Shown piece after piece: positions 7,262 through 15,493 of a stretch of 15,562 nt of DNA. How positions within the stretch are numbered: position 1 is the first letter of the stretch; every line of letters begins with the position of its first letter. The translations under genes and the position numbers were made by a program. The stretch comes from CBDUXT01 sp965371245 (GTDB lineage: Bacteria > Planctomycetota > Phycisphaerae > UBA1845): positions 1-15,562 of the forward strand of contig CBDUXT010000117.1 in assembly GCA_965371245.1 (NCBI GenBank), read 5' to 3'. The notes beneath the pieces are model-generated. The model was not told where the DNA came from. It saw nothing but the letters and a program-made list of their open reading frames with translations, and made no database searches.

Positions 7262-8080
7262 CTACGTACCTCGTGCCTTCCTCAGCGATTCAATGTAAAG
7301 CCGGATGTCCTCATCGGGATCGCCGGTTTGCTTGAGCTCTTCCGGAATGTGCACTCGCGACCAGTTCTTCAACCGGCTCCAGCCATCATCGTCTGCGGGG
7401 GGCAGTTCGGGCAGCCGGTCCGGTTCCGGAGCCGTCTTACCCAGGTATTCTTCGAAGAGCTGATTGACTCCGCATCCCGGCTGAGAGTCCCGCAGAGCCT
7501 GCCAACGATACCCTTCAGGGTAACCATTCACTTCCGTCCAACCGCGAACGCCGAATAGCTCCTCTTCGGCGTCCTCGATTGTTCTTCCAATGGCCGCAAA
7601 GTGCTCGGCGGTATAATGCTGCTTGGGATCAATAAGGGGGCCGAACGCGATGTAGCAATCGTAGACGAGCGTTACGATCTTGACGAAGTAGGCCTCGCAA
7701 GCTGTTTGGACATCGGGTTTCGGGATGTGTTGGATGTCTTCAGTTGCAGTGAATCGGTATCTGCATCGCCCGTCGCGGTCGTGAGTGCCGCCGGTCACCA
7801 AGTTCTCCCCGATGTGCTGATTCACACGCCTGAACTCGTGAAAGAACCTGGCAAGAGGATCTGCTCGCAATTCCTGTTGTCGCAACGAGTACCATTCTCG
7901 GAAGCCATCTATCTCGCCCAAACAAGATTGCATTGCGAAGGTCACGCTCCTGGCCGATGCGACGAAAGCGCTGACATAGCAGCGAACAGCGAAGAAGTTC
8001 GTCCCGCACTCCGACACTTGGCCGAGGAAGAAGTCCGCCTCAGCCAGTTTCCAGTCAACCAAGTCAAACGCGCGTGCCAT
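7262..8080 (-). CDS. HEPN-like protein embedded in the BREX operon (272 aa)
   Basis: I do not recognise a named family. The first 100 residues are helical (DWKLAEADFFLGQV...FFAVRCYVSAFVASARSVTFAMQ), ending in RFFHEFRRVNQHIGENL. This contains R84-x4-H89, the motif used by many HEPN ribonucleases, in a suitable helix context. The middle has a second helical part (HIPKPDVQTACEAYFVKIVTLVYDCY). The end is charged and proline-rich. The ATG at 8080 lies 80 nt after brxC. The TAG stop is 2 nt before the GTG of pglX, which implies co-transcription and coupling with pglX. A HEPN RNase beside a modification enzyme would fit a backup or abortive-defence role, but this is inference. It could instead be a structural HEPN without catalysis. 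The frame appears intact. Confidence 0.6.
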   Translation of the reverse strand: MARAFDLVDWKLAEADFFLGQVSECGTNFFAVRCYVSAFVASARSVTFAMQSCLGEIDGFREWYSLRQQELRADPLARFFHEFRRVNQHIGENLVTGGTHDRDGRCRYRFTATEDIQHIPKPDVQTACEAYFVKIVTLVYDCYIAFGPLIDPKQHYTAEHFAAIGRTIEDAEEELFGVRGWTEVNGYPEGYRWQALRDSQPGCGVNQLFEEYLGKTAPEPDRLPELPPADDDGWSRLKNWSRVHIPEELKQTGDPDEDIRLYIESLRKARGT

Positions 8081-8160
8081 TCCTTATTCCATCCTATGTG
8101 CGTGTCAGCGCACTCGTGATCCTGCCAAGAATCCGGCGGTCCGCGTTTTCCGGCCGCAGC

Positions 8161-11100
8161 TCATTCGTCACCCTTGATACGTACCCGCTTGCGCTGTTTG
8201 AGCAGATTGGCGATTTTCGTCCGCAACGATCCCAACCAAGTGTCCAAGTCCGCGTGTGTCTCGATGACCGCAGCGGTGACCAGTTGGGACGCGGTAAGCG
8301 TCTCTTCCGTCATCTCCTCACCGCCGTCGCCGTCACCGCCCGTGTCTTCTTCACCGGGAACCCGACGCCTGATCTCTTCGAGCAACTCCTCGCGCCGGCC
8401 GGCCAACATGGACCGTCGTACGAGAAGCGTCTGGAGCGATCGCAGCGGGTTTTCCTCATCCGGCTCGGTGGGGACGTCGGCCTGCAACTTACCGACGATC
8501 TCCTCTCGATCCTGCTCACTGATCTTGAGCCAATACGGCGCACTCTCCAGGACGTTCAGCGCGGCCTGGAGATCGGCTTCGTACCCCGCGTACTCGTCCC
8601 GGTAGGTATCCTTCGCGCGGTCCTTCAGCGATCGAACCACACCACGAAGGTCCGTGAGCCGTTCGTGAAAACGGTCGGATGCGAATACGTCGTCGATTGT
8701 TTCCCGCTCGTTGTCGGCCAGCAGGTCGGCCGCGGTACTCGGAAACAGGTTTGTCAGTTCGGTGTGCGTAGCTAGGAGCGTCCGCGTGTTCTGAATCTCT
8801 GTCTCGCCGCCGCTCTCCAGCGCGTCCACGACTTCTCGCGCCCAGCGGATGTCGTCGGGGAGTTCGCAATCCGTGCCGCCGAGAACGGCGGCCGCGCCGC
8901 TGGCGTCGCCCTTGAGCAGGTCCGCCGAATTCGCGAGAACTTGCTTGGCGCGATCCTCACCCTTGAGTTCGAGCAGGCGGATGCGATCCGGCAGGGATCC
9001 TATCTTTTCGAGTACACCCGGCACATGTTTGCGCACGGCTCTACTGATATGATCCTCCAGCGGCAGCACCTCGTCCCCGAACAAGTCCATGAGCCTTCGC
9101 GAGGCTCGGTCCATCGCCTCGATCGGCGGTCGGCTGTCGCGGGGCGATATGCCAACACGGTTGAAGGAGTTGGTACTCTTGACGGCTTCCAGCGCCTGCG
9201 GTCCCGCTGTGCGAACAGGGGCGTCGCCGCCCGGTACGTGGTATTCCACCTCGCCGGCGATTAGCAACATCGCAAAGAGGTAACGCACCGCGTCTTTCGA
9301 CCAGCCGTACGGCGCCGCCGAGAAGATGTCCTGGAGTGATTTGCCGTGCAGCCGGTTGGTGCCCGAATCTGCGGCTTTCTCGCGGAAGACGCGCAGGACC
9401 TCGGCCAATGCCGCATGATTGACATCAACACGCGGCGACCCGCCCTTCGTCCCGATCAGCTTCATCGGGTTCAAGTCATTGGGAACGCGGTCCAGACGGT
9501 CGATGCCAAGTAGCTTCGCAGCAGTATCCGTCGAGAAGCGATGTGGCACCAAGTGATGGTGTTTGAACACTTCCTTGGCGGCGGATCCGAGCACCGTTCG
9601 CACAGCCGCCTCCAGCGTCGCGCCTGCCTCGCCCGATGGTGTGGGCTTGCCGCGGAGAATCATGGTGCCCGCCATCAAGGTTTTGGCGAGCGTCTTACCA
9701 ACAAGCTCCCGGTACTTATCCGCCGCGCGTCGTTCGGACCGCAGGAATTGGGCCACATCGCTGTCCGCCTGGCGTTCATCAATGTCGCTGACGATCTTAT
9801 CCGAGCGAACGATCTCGGTGACCGAGTCGGCCAGTACATCGTCATCTTTCGCGAGCCAGACGATCGTGTTCTTCAGCTCTGCGGCGGTGTTGGTCTCCGT
9901 CAGCAAATCAGTTCGTTTCTCATCCCAAAGGCTTGGATCGACAAGCTCGATGCGGATTTGAATGTCCTCTGAGCTACCCACGACATACCCGCGCTCCAGC
10001 CGGACCGCGGCACGGACCTGCTTCACATTGTCGAGTTGAGCCGACGGCTGGTTGGAGAAGAGCGGATAATCAGGCGTTCCTTCTTTCAAAGTCTCGGTGA
10101 GGATGCGGGAACGCTCACCGGAGGTCACCACATAGCCGCTTCGCTTTTCGCGGAGGGGTTTTACTGCGTCGCTAAGGAAGACATAGCCGCCAGCCTGCGG
10201 ATCCTCGATCAGGCCGCACTCTTTCGCCTTGGCGATTTCTCGGAGCGCGTCTCGAACGCCGTCGAACAATGAAGGCGCCCCGAGTTCCGGGTACAGCAGG
10301 GCGGCGATGTTCTCCGTGCTGCGCGGGAAGTTTTCCAGCGGCTGAAGCGCAGCGACGGCTTTGGCGACGCGGGCGGCCAGCTTATTCTTTGGGAACGCTT
10401 CCATCACTTTATCCACGCCGGCGGTCACATGCGGCAGAACCTTGGCGATGTCGGCACGCAACGTATCGTAGAAGTAGTCTACGCAGGCGAGGGAACCGAC
10501 CGGGCGATCCGCCAGTTTGGTGGTCTCGCGCGGCAGGCTGCGGCTCTTGTCCACCAGCACGTCTTGAAGTACGCGGATGGCAGAGCGAAGCCCAATACCG
10601 CCGGTCGATCGCGCGAGCGTGCGGATTAGGTCCAGCAGCAACTCGAAATGTTGCGGAAGAAACGGATAGAGCTTGGCAAAGACGTCGATGTCGGGATCGC
10701 CCTTGAACAGCGTCGTCTCGCTTAACCGCGTGTGTGTTGCCAGCGCTTGCCCGTTGGCGGCGAACAACTCACGCAGTTTCTTGTCGCCGTCCTCGGACTT
10801 CGTGAGCAATCGCCGATAGGTCACCTCGCGGATGTCGCTCGCATCAAGATGGATTGAGATGGGGAACCGGTCCTTGAGCTTGTTCAGTGCTGTTGAGTTG
10901 TGGGCGGCCTTGTCCACGATCTCCGCCAGCGTCTGCTGGCCGGTTGCGATCACCCACACCTTGCCTTTTCCCAACTCCTTGATGTTCCGCGCGAAGCCGT
11001 CCAGGTTCAGAATGAGATCCCCGCGCGGAGCCACATACTGGCCCGCTTCGTCGATCAGGAATAGAAGATTCTCCTTGCCGCTGTGGCGGCGACACAGGTC

Positions 11101-12022
11101 GATGATCTCCTGAGTGAGGTTGCGGAGATCCTTGGCCTCCTCGAATCGCAGTTCACGAAAACTCTTCGGAGTCGGAAACTCTTTGGGGATGATTTGGGAA
11201 ACGCTTTCAGCCGCCCGTGCGACGCCGAGGAGCGGGTCGTTGTGAATCTCCTCCCAAGGCTGGCCGTGTTCCTTCTGATACAACGACCGGAATTCATCAT
11301 ACTTCCCCATCCGGTCCAGCGTGAATTCCAGCCGAGCCAGTTTCTTTTCGGTGGAGAAACCCGCCCATTGCAACACTTTCCAATAGAGAACGTTGGATAC
11401 CGGCGCGGCGGCGTTGTCCGCCAACTGCTCGGCGCTGAGGTCGAGAAAGATCACCTCCGTCGGGCTTTTGGTCGCGATCGTTTTAAGAGCTGCGGGGATT
11501 TCCTGCTTGTCAAACCGGTCACAAAGCAGATCGAGAAACCGGGTACCGCCGACCTTTCGGTCAGGGTCCAGGGCGAAGCCGAGATACTTCGTGAAGGAAC
11601 TCTTACTTCGAGTTTCGCACTTTTTGGAGCCGGTCTTCCCTGTGAAGCTGGAGGAACCTCGTACATGAAGAGTTTCTGCGACCCCGCTCAAACGCAAGGG
11701 TTCGCAAAACTCTGGCGGCTTCACAGCAAACTCTGGCAAAATAGGCGATTTCTTGACCTCGAAAAGTGCGAAACTCGAACTTACCGGAGCCGTAGAAGCC
11801 CGAAACCCAGATTCCTGTTTGGGTTACACGTCCCTCACTGACGGCCTCACCGTAGACGTCGAGAAATCGCCGAAAGCAGTTCTCTATGTTGTCGGTAATC
11901 TCATATTCGCTGATCTCCGCCGACAGGCGATTCTCTTCCTGTGCGTAGTAGTCGATGACTTTCTCGATGGTGCGGTCGATGGAACGCCGACTGGAAAAGA
12001 GCGAACGAATCATGTCTGCCAT
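8161..12022 (-). pseudogene. brxC: BrxC (PglY) BREX ATPase, interrupted in the Walker A motif
   Basis: BrxC is the large P-loop ATPase of BREX. The ATG at 12022 overlaps the brxB stop (TGATG) and follows GGGAGGT. The N-terminal frame runs MADMIRSLFSSRRSIDRTIE to residue 81, the Lys of Walker A G75-FYGS-G80-K81-S82. There a 173-bp element (11607-11779) breaks the gene; the first frame continues through it and ends at 11603 as a 139-aa product. The rest of the protein resumes as SSFTKYLGFALDPDRKVGG and stays open to 8161, with a Walker B-like LLFLIDEAGQYVA. Removing 178 bp (element plus one CTTAC) gives exactly 1228 codons including stop, normal for the family. A TTG at 11739 inside the element is in frame with the remainder but would lack the P-loop. 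ATPase function should be lost. Confidence 0.9.
11607..11779. mobile_element. MITE-like element, 173 bp, in brxC
   Basis: The terminal inverted repeats TTCGAGTTTCGCACTTTT (11607-11624) and its exact complement at 11762-11779 are 18 bp long. The 5-bp sequence CTTAC is duplicated on both sides (11602-11606 and 11780-11784). Inside there is no transposase, only further GAGTTT-GC motifs in both orientations, such as GAGTTTCTGCG near 11670 and two GCCAGAGTTT copies on the minus strand; these could be subterminal binding sites. Excision of the element plus one CTTAC restores GGCTTCTACGGCTCCGGTAA then GAGTTCC, which reads GFYGSGKSS. I cannot assign the insertion-sequence family that mobilises it. 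Confidence 0.88.
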
Positions 12023-12588
12023 CAGTCACCTCCCACAAGAGTGGAGCGGTAGTTACCGTCAACCGGGTAAAAGTCGAGGAAGTGCAGCCCGTACTGACCG
12101 GACCGTCGGCCGGGGTAGAAAATCACAGTAGGGATCTTCACCTTGTCGTGCAGTGCGGACTCGATTGTTCTCGTGCGAAAATACGGATGCAGCACCTCCG
12201 TGTCGGTGAGCAACACGACCGCGTCCTCGGGCGCTGCGTTCAAACGATCGCCGACTAAACTGACGAGGCGGTTGCCGGACCGAACCACATCTTTGATCGA
12301 CTCGTTGATCTGCTCCGGATCCGCCTCGGCTTCAACCTCAAGCCACGACTCCCAACGCCCGGAGCTGTCGATGATGTCCCAAAGCAGCGTGCGGAACGAG
12401 ATTCGCTCAACCTGATACCCGGCATCCCTTAGCTTGCTCGACCAGCGGGGCAGGCTGCCCTTGACCTCCAGCATCTGCTCCGGCGGGTAGACGAAGTAGA
12501 GGACGGGATCGCTCTTCGCCGGATTCAGAGATTCCGGATTACCGATCGTCGCCATCACGTCGTCAAATGTCTTATCCAGCGAGGACAT
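12022..12588 (-). CDS. brxB: BrxB (DUF1788 family) BREX protein
   Basis: BrxB is a small conserved BREX component of unknown biochemical role found next to BrxA and BrxC. The 188-aa protein begins MSSLDKTFDDVM and contains DPVLYFVYPPEQMLEVKGSL (27-46). VVLLTDTEVLHPYFRTRTIE and the end VIFYPGRRSGQYGLHFLDFY are typical of the family's alpha/beta fold. The ATG at 12588 has GGAGGA 8 nt upstream and overlaps the end of brxA by 17 nt. Its stop overlaps the ATG of brxC (TGATG), so the three genes are tightly coupled. A longer open frame to 12708 has no support. Length and motifs are normal and no damage is seen. Confidence 0.88.
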   Translation of the reverse strand: MSSLDKTFDDVMATIGNPESLNPAKSDPVLYFVYPPEQMLEVKGSLPRWSSKLRDAGYQVERISFRTLLWDIIDSSGRWESWLEVEAEADPEQINESIKDVVRSGNRLVSLVGDRLNAAPEDAVVLLTDTEVLHPYFRTRTIESALHDKVKIPTVIFYPGRRSGQYGLHFLDFYPVDGNYRSTLVGGD

Positions 12589-13384
12589 CAACGAGTTCCT
12601 CCATCGAATCCACAGCCCATGTGATCCGCACGACCGATCCGCCCCGTTGCACGAGGAGTCCGCGGTGCTCGCCAATCCTATCCAGGCGATCCAGCGTTTG
12701 GTCGCCACCTATGCCGAATAGGCGCCAGTCTGGATGGTCGCTCAGGCTGGCGTCGGTGACGCCGGCCTCGTTTAGTTCTCTCGCAAGCAGCACGACACCC
12801 TCGTCGGACATGCGATAGGAGACGATCTCCTTCTCGCCGCTCGGGCGTCCTCGATCCCGGACGAACCCGATGTCGCGCATCATTCCCAGCAAGCCACGGG
12901 AGATTTTGACCTGTGTGCCGTCGGACCACGGTTCTGGGATATGCCCTTCGGTTACGGCATCAACCAAGAACGCTCGCCCATCCTCCGCCGTCAACTTAGT
13001 TCGCCCACGATTGGCCGCTCGCCAGTAAACCTCCTGCGTGAAGTCGTATAGGAGCCGATCCGCGCGTGCGGAGAACAGGAACACCAATTCGGTGAATGTC
13101 TTTTGCGGCAGCCGTTTTTCGACCACCCGTTTCATCAGTTTGGCGGCGCGATCATCCGGACGCCTGTACCGTGGAGCGAAGACGCGCCGGACAATGTCCC
13201 GCGCACGGTAGGCGGTGTATGTGCCCAAGATGTTTTCGTCGTGAACCCGCTGAGCGAACGCGTCAACATCCTCGCCCGGCTCCCATTCCTGAACGAGACA
13301 CTTGGTGTCTGATATCATGCCACCGCCCTTGGATATGGAGGCGACGTAGCGCACCTTGGTGTCTCGTTCAACATCGGCGGTCAT
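12572..13384 (-). CDS. brxA: BrxA (DUF1819 family) BREX protein
   Basis: BrxA is a NusB-like helical DNA-binding component of BREX. This 270-aa protein shows the family's opening pattern: KVRYVASISKGGGMISDTKCLVQEW, then an NILGTYTAYRARDIVRRVFAPRY helix. LVFLFSARADRLLYDFTQEVYW follows in the middle, and a winged-helix-like GLLGMMRDIGFVRD...SYRMSDEGVVLLAREL toward the end. The ATG at 13384 has AAGGA 7 nt upstream and lies 2 nt after the brxE stop; the upstream ATG at 13408 would overlap brxE and lacks a better site. The last 17 nt overlap brxB. The gene appears intact. It probably acts with BrxB, BrxC and PglX in host-phage discrimination. Confidence 0.88.
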   Translation of the reverse strand: MTADVERDTKVRYVASISKGGGMISDTKCLVQEWEPGEDVDAFAQRVHDENILGTYTAYRARDIVRRVFAPRYRRPDDRAAKLMKRVVEKRLPQKTFTELVFLFSARADRLLYDFTQEVYWRAANRGRTKLTAEDGRAFLVDAVTEGHIPEPWSDGTQVKISRGLLGMMRDIGFVRDRGRPSGEKEIVSYRMSDEGVVLLARELNEAGVTDASLSDHPDWRLFGIGGDQTLDRLDRIGEHRGLLVQRGGSVVRITWAVDSMEELVDVLAG

Positions 13385-13386
13385 TG

Positions 13387-13929
13387 CTATTCCTTCGGTG
13401 CCTCCCAATACGGGAAGATCCGTTCGTTTCGATCAAACGCAGCAGCGTAGGCACCTGCGAGCTGGCCATACGTCTCAGGCTTCGCGGCGTCGCCGCCGTC
13501 CAGGCGCCAAGGTCCCGGCTTCACCTTCTGAACGTCTTGCGCCCAGTCCAAGAGGCGTCCTCGAAGGCGGTCGGCGTCGCCGAGCGTCCCTTGCAGTTCT
13601 TCGAGCAGCCGCCTCCCGAGTCCGGTGGTCAACTCGTTCTCGATGTCGTTCTCGAAGGACTGGGGTAGACGGAACAGATGGAAAACTTCGCCGCGCCCGA
13701 TGCTTTCGTCGTGAACGCCCCGCGCGGCTATCCTGCAGCCCCGAACGCCCGTAGCGAATGCGGTGCGCGGATAGATCCGTTCGAGAAACCGAAGCCCCGT
13801 ATCTGAAAGATACTTGGTCCGCCACCAGGGTGATTCGCCCAGCTCGCCCAGTGCGCTGACTAGAACGCGCACCGTTGCGGCCGACTCGATCACGGCAATG
13901 CCGCTCGTTGTGCTCGTTTCCGATGCCAT
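13387..13929 (-). CDS. brxE: BrxE family BREX protein
   Basis: BrxE is a protein of unknown activity described as the marker of type 6 BREX loci, where it precedes brxA. This 180-aa protein has the family pattern: WWRTKYLSDTGLRFLERIYP (35-54), RTAFATGVRGCRIAARGVHD, then ESIGRGEVFHLFRLP (75-89), and an end AAAFDRNERIFPYWEAP. The ATG at 13929 has AAGGAG 7 nt upstream; an ATG at 13962 gives a longer frame without a site. It ends 2 nt before brxA. The intact frame and gene order brxE-brxA-brxB-brxC support the type 6 assignment, though pglZ, brxD and brxHI are not in the window. Confidence 0.82.
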   Translation of the reverse strand: MASETSTTSGIAVIESAATVRVLVSALGELGESPWWRTKYLSDTGLRFLERIYPRTAFATGVRGCRIAARGVHDESIGRGEVFHLFRLPQSFENDIENELTTGLGRRLLEELQGTLGDADRLRGRLLDWAQDVQKVKPGPWRLDGGDAAKPETYGQLAGAYAAAFDRNERIFPYWEAPKE

Positions 13930-14000
13930 CAATACTCCTTCATTGCCGGCCCATGACAACACGACCGATTTTCCCTCACGCCGACTGGACCATTGCCGTC

Positions 14001-14216
14001 CTACTTGTCGTCGGAAGACGTATCCGTGGCTGCCGAAGCCCCGTCACCTGCACCGCCGGTCCGCATCCACTCGTCCACGTCGTCCTTTTTGAACTTCCAT
14101 AGACGACCGGCGCGATGGGCGGGCATGCCCTTTTGCTCGATCCACTTGTATACGGTGTCACGAGACACACCGAGGTGGGCGCATATCTCGTCAACAGATA
14201 ACCAGCGATCTTCCAT
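14001..14216 (-). CDS. Excisionase-type HTH DNA-binding protein (71 aa)
   Basis: The protein is a single small winged HTH of the MerR/excisionase kind: WLSVDEICAHLGVSRDTVYK (5-24), with the recognition helix SRDTVYKWIEQ, then GMPAHRAGRLWKFKKDDVDEW (30-50), the wing and the closing helix. The tail is acidic and disordered. The ATG at 14216 has GGAG about 8 nt upstream; the open frame up to 14285 adds a basic stretch without support. It is the first gene of the run leading into brxE (71-nt gap). It may be the local regulator, or an excisionase left from the mobile element that brought the island. The common BREX regulator BrxR is a larger WYL protein, so this is a different kind. Confidence 0.8.
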   Translation of the reverse strand: MEDRWLSVDEICAHLGVSRDTVYKWIEQKGMPAHRAGRLWKFKKDDVDEWMRTGGAGDGASAATDTSSDDK

Positions 14217-14366
14217 GCGCGTTCTCCGTCGATCGCCTTTTCGCGAGGCGCCAAACCCACGGACCGCCAATCCGCGCAGTTGCAATGCCTCACGAGCCAG
14301 CCGGGTAGAAAGACAGGGTCAGGATACAGGGGGATGACCGATTGCTCAACCGCTCTCTGCCGATTT

Positions 14367-14395
14367 GAGCCGATGAAACCGGATCACATCGGCTC
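14367..14395. promoter_or_regulatory. Inverted repeat upstream of the HTH gene
   Basis: GAGCCGATG (14367-14375) and CATCGGCTC (14387-14395) are perfect 9-bp inverted repeats with an 11-nt centre, about 150 nt upstream of the HTH start. It is a reasonable operator candidate for the HTH protein or a small RNA hairpin. No clear -10/-35 pair could be fixed near it. Confidence 0.35.
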
Positions 14396-14454
14396 TAACC
14401 GCCTGGGAACGGCCGGAAATGTGGATAGGGATTGGAGGATCGGTGTCGTCCTCG

Positions 14455-14479
14455 GTGGCCGCCGCGGAGCGGCGGCCAC
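14455..14479 (-). terminator. Strong GC hairpin after the 240-aa gene
   Basis: GTGGCCGCCG and CGGCGGCCAC form a perfect 10-bp stem with a 5-nt loop, beginning 14 nt after the stop codon at 14493. No T-run follows on the minus strand. It could end transcription of the upstream gene and separate it from the BREX run. Confidence 0.5.
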
Positions 14480-14492
14480 TCCTCGAGACCCG

Positions 14493-15215
14493 TCATAGCC
14501 CGCCAGTGAGTTCAGCGCGAATGCCCGCGTGAAGGTTCGATAGCGTGCCCGACAGGCGCTTGACTGCCTTGAATACCTCGTCCAACGCAGACTCGTCGTG
14601 GTGGAACGCTTCGACGGGACTGCCGTCGTCATCGACGAATATGAATGATTGAACTTTGGCAGGCTCTTCGCGCATGCGTTTCTCCAAGTCATCCACGCGT
14701 ACCGGTTGCATCGACGACTTCGATTCGTCGTCCTTGGCGCCCTTGGTGAACGGGTACCGAAAGTACGTGCTGCTCGCGTCGTGAGCCTCGATGGTTCTAA
14801 CGTCCGTGAAGAAGTCGGGCGGTAGTTGTGCTATTGTCTTTGATAGCTTATCCAGCGAGGACTTGCAGTACGTTCGCTGAGCATCCAAGAACACCGCCAA
14901 TTTCTCAATGCTATGGACGGAATGGATGGGTCTCGTACTGCCCTGCGTGTCCACCAGAATCGTTGGCATGGGGTCGTGTTTGTTGTCAGGGCCAGGCATG
15001 TGAAAACGCCGATGCAGGATCATTATGGTGGATTTGATGTACAGCTCTATGGAATGACGATAGAGGAAACAGATCGGAAGGCGCGAATTGGACAAGGCAC
15101 CTTCGCCATCCCTATCCGCATCAAGTCGATCGGCTGCATCCTTGAATGCGTCTCCCATCACACCGAAACCGGAATCGAAATGCTGATCCAGCGGCAGGAA
15201 GAGATAGTAGAACAC
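14493..15215 (-). CDS. Unknown protein with HEPN-like N-terminal helices (240 aa)
   Basis: I do not recognise a named family. Residues 18-70 contain GDAFKDAADRL and then LPICFLYRHSIELYIKSTIMIL, a helix pattern (FLYRHxxELYIK) found in HEPN-type and related accessory defence proteins. The middle has charged helices (SIEKLAVFLDAQRTYCKSSLDKLSK), an SSTYFRYPF segment and an acidic end (SFIFVDDDGSPVEAF). No classic R-x4-6-H pair is evident apart from H54 and its neighbours, so catalysis is doubtful. The GTG at 15215 has AAGGTG about 6 nt upstream. It is followed by a strong hairpin, so it is probably a separate transcription unit at the edge of the island. The frame is intact. Confidence 0.6.
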   Translation of the reverse strand: MFYYLFLPLDQHFDSGFGVMGDAFKDAADRLDADRDGEGALSNSRLPICFLYRHSIELYIKSTIMILHRRFHMPGPDNKHDPMPTILVDTQGSTRPIHSVHSIEKLAVFLDAQRTYCKSSLDKLSKTIAQLPPDFFTDVRTIEAHDASSTYFRYPFTKGAKDDESKSSMQPVRVDDLEKRMREEPAKVQSFIFVDDDGSPVEAFHHDESALDEVFKAVKRLSGTLSNLHAGIRAELTGGL

Positions 15216-15430
15216 GTGTCACCTTTCAGCATTCGCCTCGCCACGCGCGGCCACCCTGCGATCGGTGTTCGGCCACCATCCGCTAGTCTATCGCAGACAG
15301 CGGTACAACTCGCACATCGCACTGCCGGATGGTGCCCCTGTTCGGAGGATCAGCGATCTGGAACGATGCGGTTTCCCGCCGTGCGCGGGCTCGAACGCTC
15401 GGCTACCGGCAGGGGGTTTCGCCTCCAATC

Positions 15431-15450
15431 AGCCAGGAACTAGCCAGGAA
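15431..15450 (+). repeat. Short direct repeat, right copy (GCCAGGA doublet)
   Basis: GCCAGGAACTAGCCAGGAAG matches 34-53 at 18 of 20 positions in the same orientation, about 15.4 kb apart. The two copies nearly bound the window. They could mark the ends of an integrated island or belong to a dispersed repeat family. Confidence 0.4.
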
Positions 15451-15493
15451 GTGTTTTTGGTCGCCTGTAAGTCCTTTGTTTACAAGCACTTAC

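Noticed and set aside
8074..8775. Plus-strand open frame of 233 codons opposite brxC
   Set aside because: Antisense shadow of the conserved brxC C-terminus, without a ribosome-binding site or known motifs.
11083..11841. Plus-strand open frame of 252 codons crossing the element
   Set aside because: It spans brxC antisense and the inserted element, so it cannot be an ancestral gene, and it does not encode a transposase.
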